Assembly (NCBI GenBank): GCA_012270065.1
Contig: JAAXJB010000010.1
Location: 37,775 to 82,855 of the forward strand
Length of the DNA: 45,081 bases
Reading direction: 5' to 3'
From: Rubripirellula sp.
GTDB taxonomy: Bacteria > Planctomycetota > Planctomycetia > Pirellulales > Pirellulaceae
This document shows, piece after piece, positions 43,309 through 45,081 of the stretch (within the stretch, counting starts at the first letter, position 1; every line of letters begins with the position of its first letter). The notes under the pieces were generated by a model that had not been told where the DNA came from, ran no database searches, and saw only the letters and a list, made by a program, of their open reading frames with translations. Both the position numbers and the translations under genes were made by a program.

Positions 43309-43722
43309 TCAATCCACCTCAATTTCCACGGGGAACTCTTCGAGCTTCTCGATGTAGGCACCACCCATGCCATAAAACGGCCCGGCATCCGCTTGCCACT
43401 CCATCAAGACAACCAGATTCACTTCGGTATCTGCCAACTTGAGTTGCACCGCCAGACGAGGAGCCTCAAGAGGTTGGACATGGAAAAAGCCGATTGACGT
43501 TGGAGTAACATCTCGAGTGATCACCTCGATCGGATTCCCTATGGGCTGGTTATCCTCATCCAGCCTGATAACGACCACGGGAATCGCCATCGTGTGTCTC
43601 TTGTCCTGACGGCGTTCCCCACCCTTGTAAACGGTCGAATTCAGAAACTGCCGCTTGGCAAAATCACTCAGTTCCTGGGAAAGCTTCTGGAGGGGGCGAC
43701 GGTTTTTTGTATCAGCGAACAA
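43309..43722 (-). CDS. PilZ-like domain protein
   Basis: A 137-residue protein. The core shows a PilZ-like signature: ERRQDKRHTMAIPVVVIRLD (the KR/R-containing N-terminal motif), then VITRDVTPTSIGFFHV (a D-x-T/S-x-x-G-like second motif) and strands to the end. I start at TTG 43722; the frame is open to an ATG near 43833, but those residues (GGFIGCRGVFASSCYYP) are not family-like. PilZ domains bind cyclic di-GMP and control motility or surface growth; whether all c-di-GMP residues are present cannot be fixed here. It diverges from the sulfatase gene. Confidence 0.6.
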   Translation of the reverse strand: MFADTKNRRPLQKLSQELSDFAKRQFLNSTVYKGGERRQDKRHTMAIPVVVIRLDEDNQPIGNPIEVITRDVTPTSIGFFHVQPLEAPRLAVQLKLADTEVNLVVLMEWQADAGPFYGMGGAYIEKLEEFPVEIEVD

Positions 43723-44163
43723 GATCCGATCTCTTCTGGAATACAGGGGATAATAACAACTCGATGCGAATACCCCCCGGCATCCTATGAATCCCCCCTG
43801 CCCAGAACGACCTCGCAGTCTGGACCGCATCAAAAAAATGGGTTACGTCTCGCGATGGTGTGGGGAACAAAAATATCATACGTACTAAAACCCACTTCTC
43901 TGTCGTCAACAGGAACGATTAGAACGGTTGTTCCGAATGCTCATCGGCCGATAAGACACGGCGTCAGCATACGGGTAACTCAACTTCCGTTGTGCACTTC
44001 CCCCGATCAAGCAGTTGGCAAGCTGTTTTGCAAAACAAAACGTTTTATGGTGTGCATTGAATGCGTGAGACGGGACTTGCAACATGGAATCCAACACGAC
44101 ACCTGGCTACGCTTTCCCAACCGGCAGAAATCCTATTACATCAGCTCACACAGGAAACAAAAA
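43723..44163. other. Divergent intergenic region between the PilZ-like gene and the second sulfatase
   Basis: About 440 bp which should contain both promoters. A perfect 12-bp palindrome (gttttgcaaaac) lies at 44025-44036, 127 bp before the sulfatase start; it could be an operator but is short and AT-rich. Nothing else was recognised. Confidence 0.45.
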
Positions 44164-45081
44164 ATGACATGCCCACCCTCTGACTGCATCCAACGGCTTC
44201 TGATTCCATGGCTGGCAATTCTGCTGTTTCTCTGTTCAGATCGTGGTTCTTTCGCATCACCACCGATCAGATCGCAGACGCCGAAAAAACCCAATGTGGT
44301 AATCCTGCTGGCGGATGACCTCGGATTTCGGGACATCGGATGTTACGGAGGCCCGGTAAGAACTCCTGCACTGGACGGTCTGGCTAAACAAGGCACTCGC
44401 TTCAGCCAATTCTACTCTGGTTGTGCTGTCTGCTCTCCGTCACGGGCTACTCTGTTGACAGGACGGCATCATATTCGGACCGGAGTCTACAGCTGGATTC
44501 ATGATCCCAGTCAAAAATCGCACTTGCTGCTTCGTGAAATCACTCTTGCCGAAGTGCTCAAAGACGCCGGGTATTCCACGGCTCATGTCGGGAAATGGCA
44601 CCTGGGCTTGCCCACGGCCAACCATGCCAAACCAACGCCAGACCGACACGGTTTTGATCACTGGTTTGCCACATGGAACAATGCCGAACCGAGCCACAAA
44701 AACCCACGGAATTTCATACGCAATGGCAAACCCGTGGGGAAGATTGAAGGTTATTCGTGCCAGATCGTCGCTGATGAAGCCATCAAGTGGCTGGAGCAAA
44801 GAAAAGACAATCCGAATCCTTTTTTTCTCAACGTCTGGTTCCATGAACCTCACGCTCCGATTGCCGCACCTGAATCGATCGTCAGAAAATATGGCCCGTC
44901 CAAAGATCAGGCTGCGGTCTACTCCGGCACAATCGCCAACACCGACCAAGCTGTCCGGCGGCTACTTGCCAAGTTCGAGGAACTTGGTGTCACTGACAAC
45001 ACCCTGATCGTCTATGCCTCCGACAACGGCAGCTATCGTGAGGATCGGACTGGGGGGCTGCGTGGTCGCAAAGGAATGAAC
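44164..45081 (+). CDS. Exported sulfatase, N-terminal part (3' end outside window)
   Basis: The frame is open from ATG 44164 to the window edge (306 codons), with AGGA 8 nt before the start. A signal peptide (LLIPWLAILLFLCSDRGSF) leads to a type I sulfatase: VVILLADDLG with the metal-binding DD, the formylglycine motif C90-S-P92-S-R94 in SGCAVCSPSRA followed by TLLTGRH, HVGKWHLG, FFLNVWFHEPH and VYASDNGSY. It is a single-domain arylsulfatase type as far as seen, distinct from the fused one at 2528. It needs a formylglycine-generating enzyme, not found here. The substrate is likely a sulfated carbohydrate. Confidence 0.95.
   Translation, partial: MTCPPSDCIQRLLIPWLAILLFLCSDRGSFASPPIRSQTPKKPNVVILLADDLGFRDIGCYGGPVRTPALDGLAKQGTRFSQFYSGCAVCSPSRATLLTGRHHIRTGVYSWIHDPSQKSHLLLREITLAEVLKDAGYSTAHVGKWHLGLPTANHAKPTPDRHGFDHWFATWNNAEPSHKNPRNFIRNGKPVGKIEGYSCQIVADEAIKWLEQRKDNPNPFFLNVWFHEPHAPIAAPESIVRKYGPSKDQAAVYSGTIANTDQAVRRLLAKFEELGVTDNTLIVYASDNGSYREDRTGGLRGRKGMN

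Noticed and set aside
44025-44036. Perfect palindrome gttttgcaaaac as a defined operator
   Set aside because: Twelve AT-rich bases can arise by chance, and the 127-bp distance from the sulfatase start is not typical; kept only as a note.

Overview
The window looks like chromosomal DNA of a marine-type planctomycete (Pirellulales-like), probably a polysaccharide degrader. The grounds are the protein families. There are five large genes of the DUF1552 and DUF1592-type (planctomycete cytochrome) families, two formylglycine-type sulfatases, a DoxX-like/Gfo-Idh-MocA pair with a Tat leader, a XylR-type AraC regulator and several exported proteins of unknown function. I see no rRNA, tRNA, CRISPR array, insertion sequence or prophage.

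Layout. 1-2.5 kb: 3' end of an AraC/XylR-type regulator, a DUF3859 protein and a TrmK-like tRNA methyltransferase. 2.5-11 kb: a sulfatase fused to an alpha/beta hydrolase, followed closely by an HpcH/HpaI aldolase, then an exported beta-propeller-like protein, an exported alpha/beta hydrolase, a zinc-less MDR oxidoreductase and a GH71/99-like protein. 11.3-21.7 kb: two facing clusters. On the plus strand a DUF1592-type cytochrome gene is followed by a DUF1552 gene. On the minus strand the order is DUF1552, DUF1592-type, DUF1552, then an EF-hand esterase. 22.4-26 kb: dnaE. 26.6-29.6 kb: DoxX-like membrane protein plus Gfo/Idh/MocA oxidoreductase, closed by a strong hairpin terminator. 29.7-39.3 kb: a repeat-rich lipoprotein, an acidic exported protein, an esterase, a CPA-type antiporter, small proteins (one DUF2256, one Cys-rich exported), an unknown membrane-anchored protein and a PPP-type phosphatase with an altered active-site motif. 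39.7-45 kb: an SSS sodium/solute symporter with a GH43-type exported protein, a PilZ-like protein and the 5' part of a second sulfatase.

How the genes may work together (inference): sulfatases, esterases and GH-type proteins would strip sulfate, acyl groups and sugars from sulfated polysaccharides. The symporter would import sugars, and the HpcH/HpaI aldolase would split a 2-keto-3-deoxy acid made from deoxy or acidic sugars. The DUF1552/DUF1592-type proteins are a characteristic but uncharacterised exported planctomycete pair with two CxxCH haem motifs per cytochrome-like partner.

The most unusual DNA-level feature is a large number of short (11-18 bp) adjacent direct duplications, many sitting at gene boundaries. 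Start codons were re-chosen where a signal peptide, a family-typical N-terminus or a ribosome binding site favoured an internal start.
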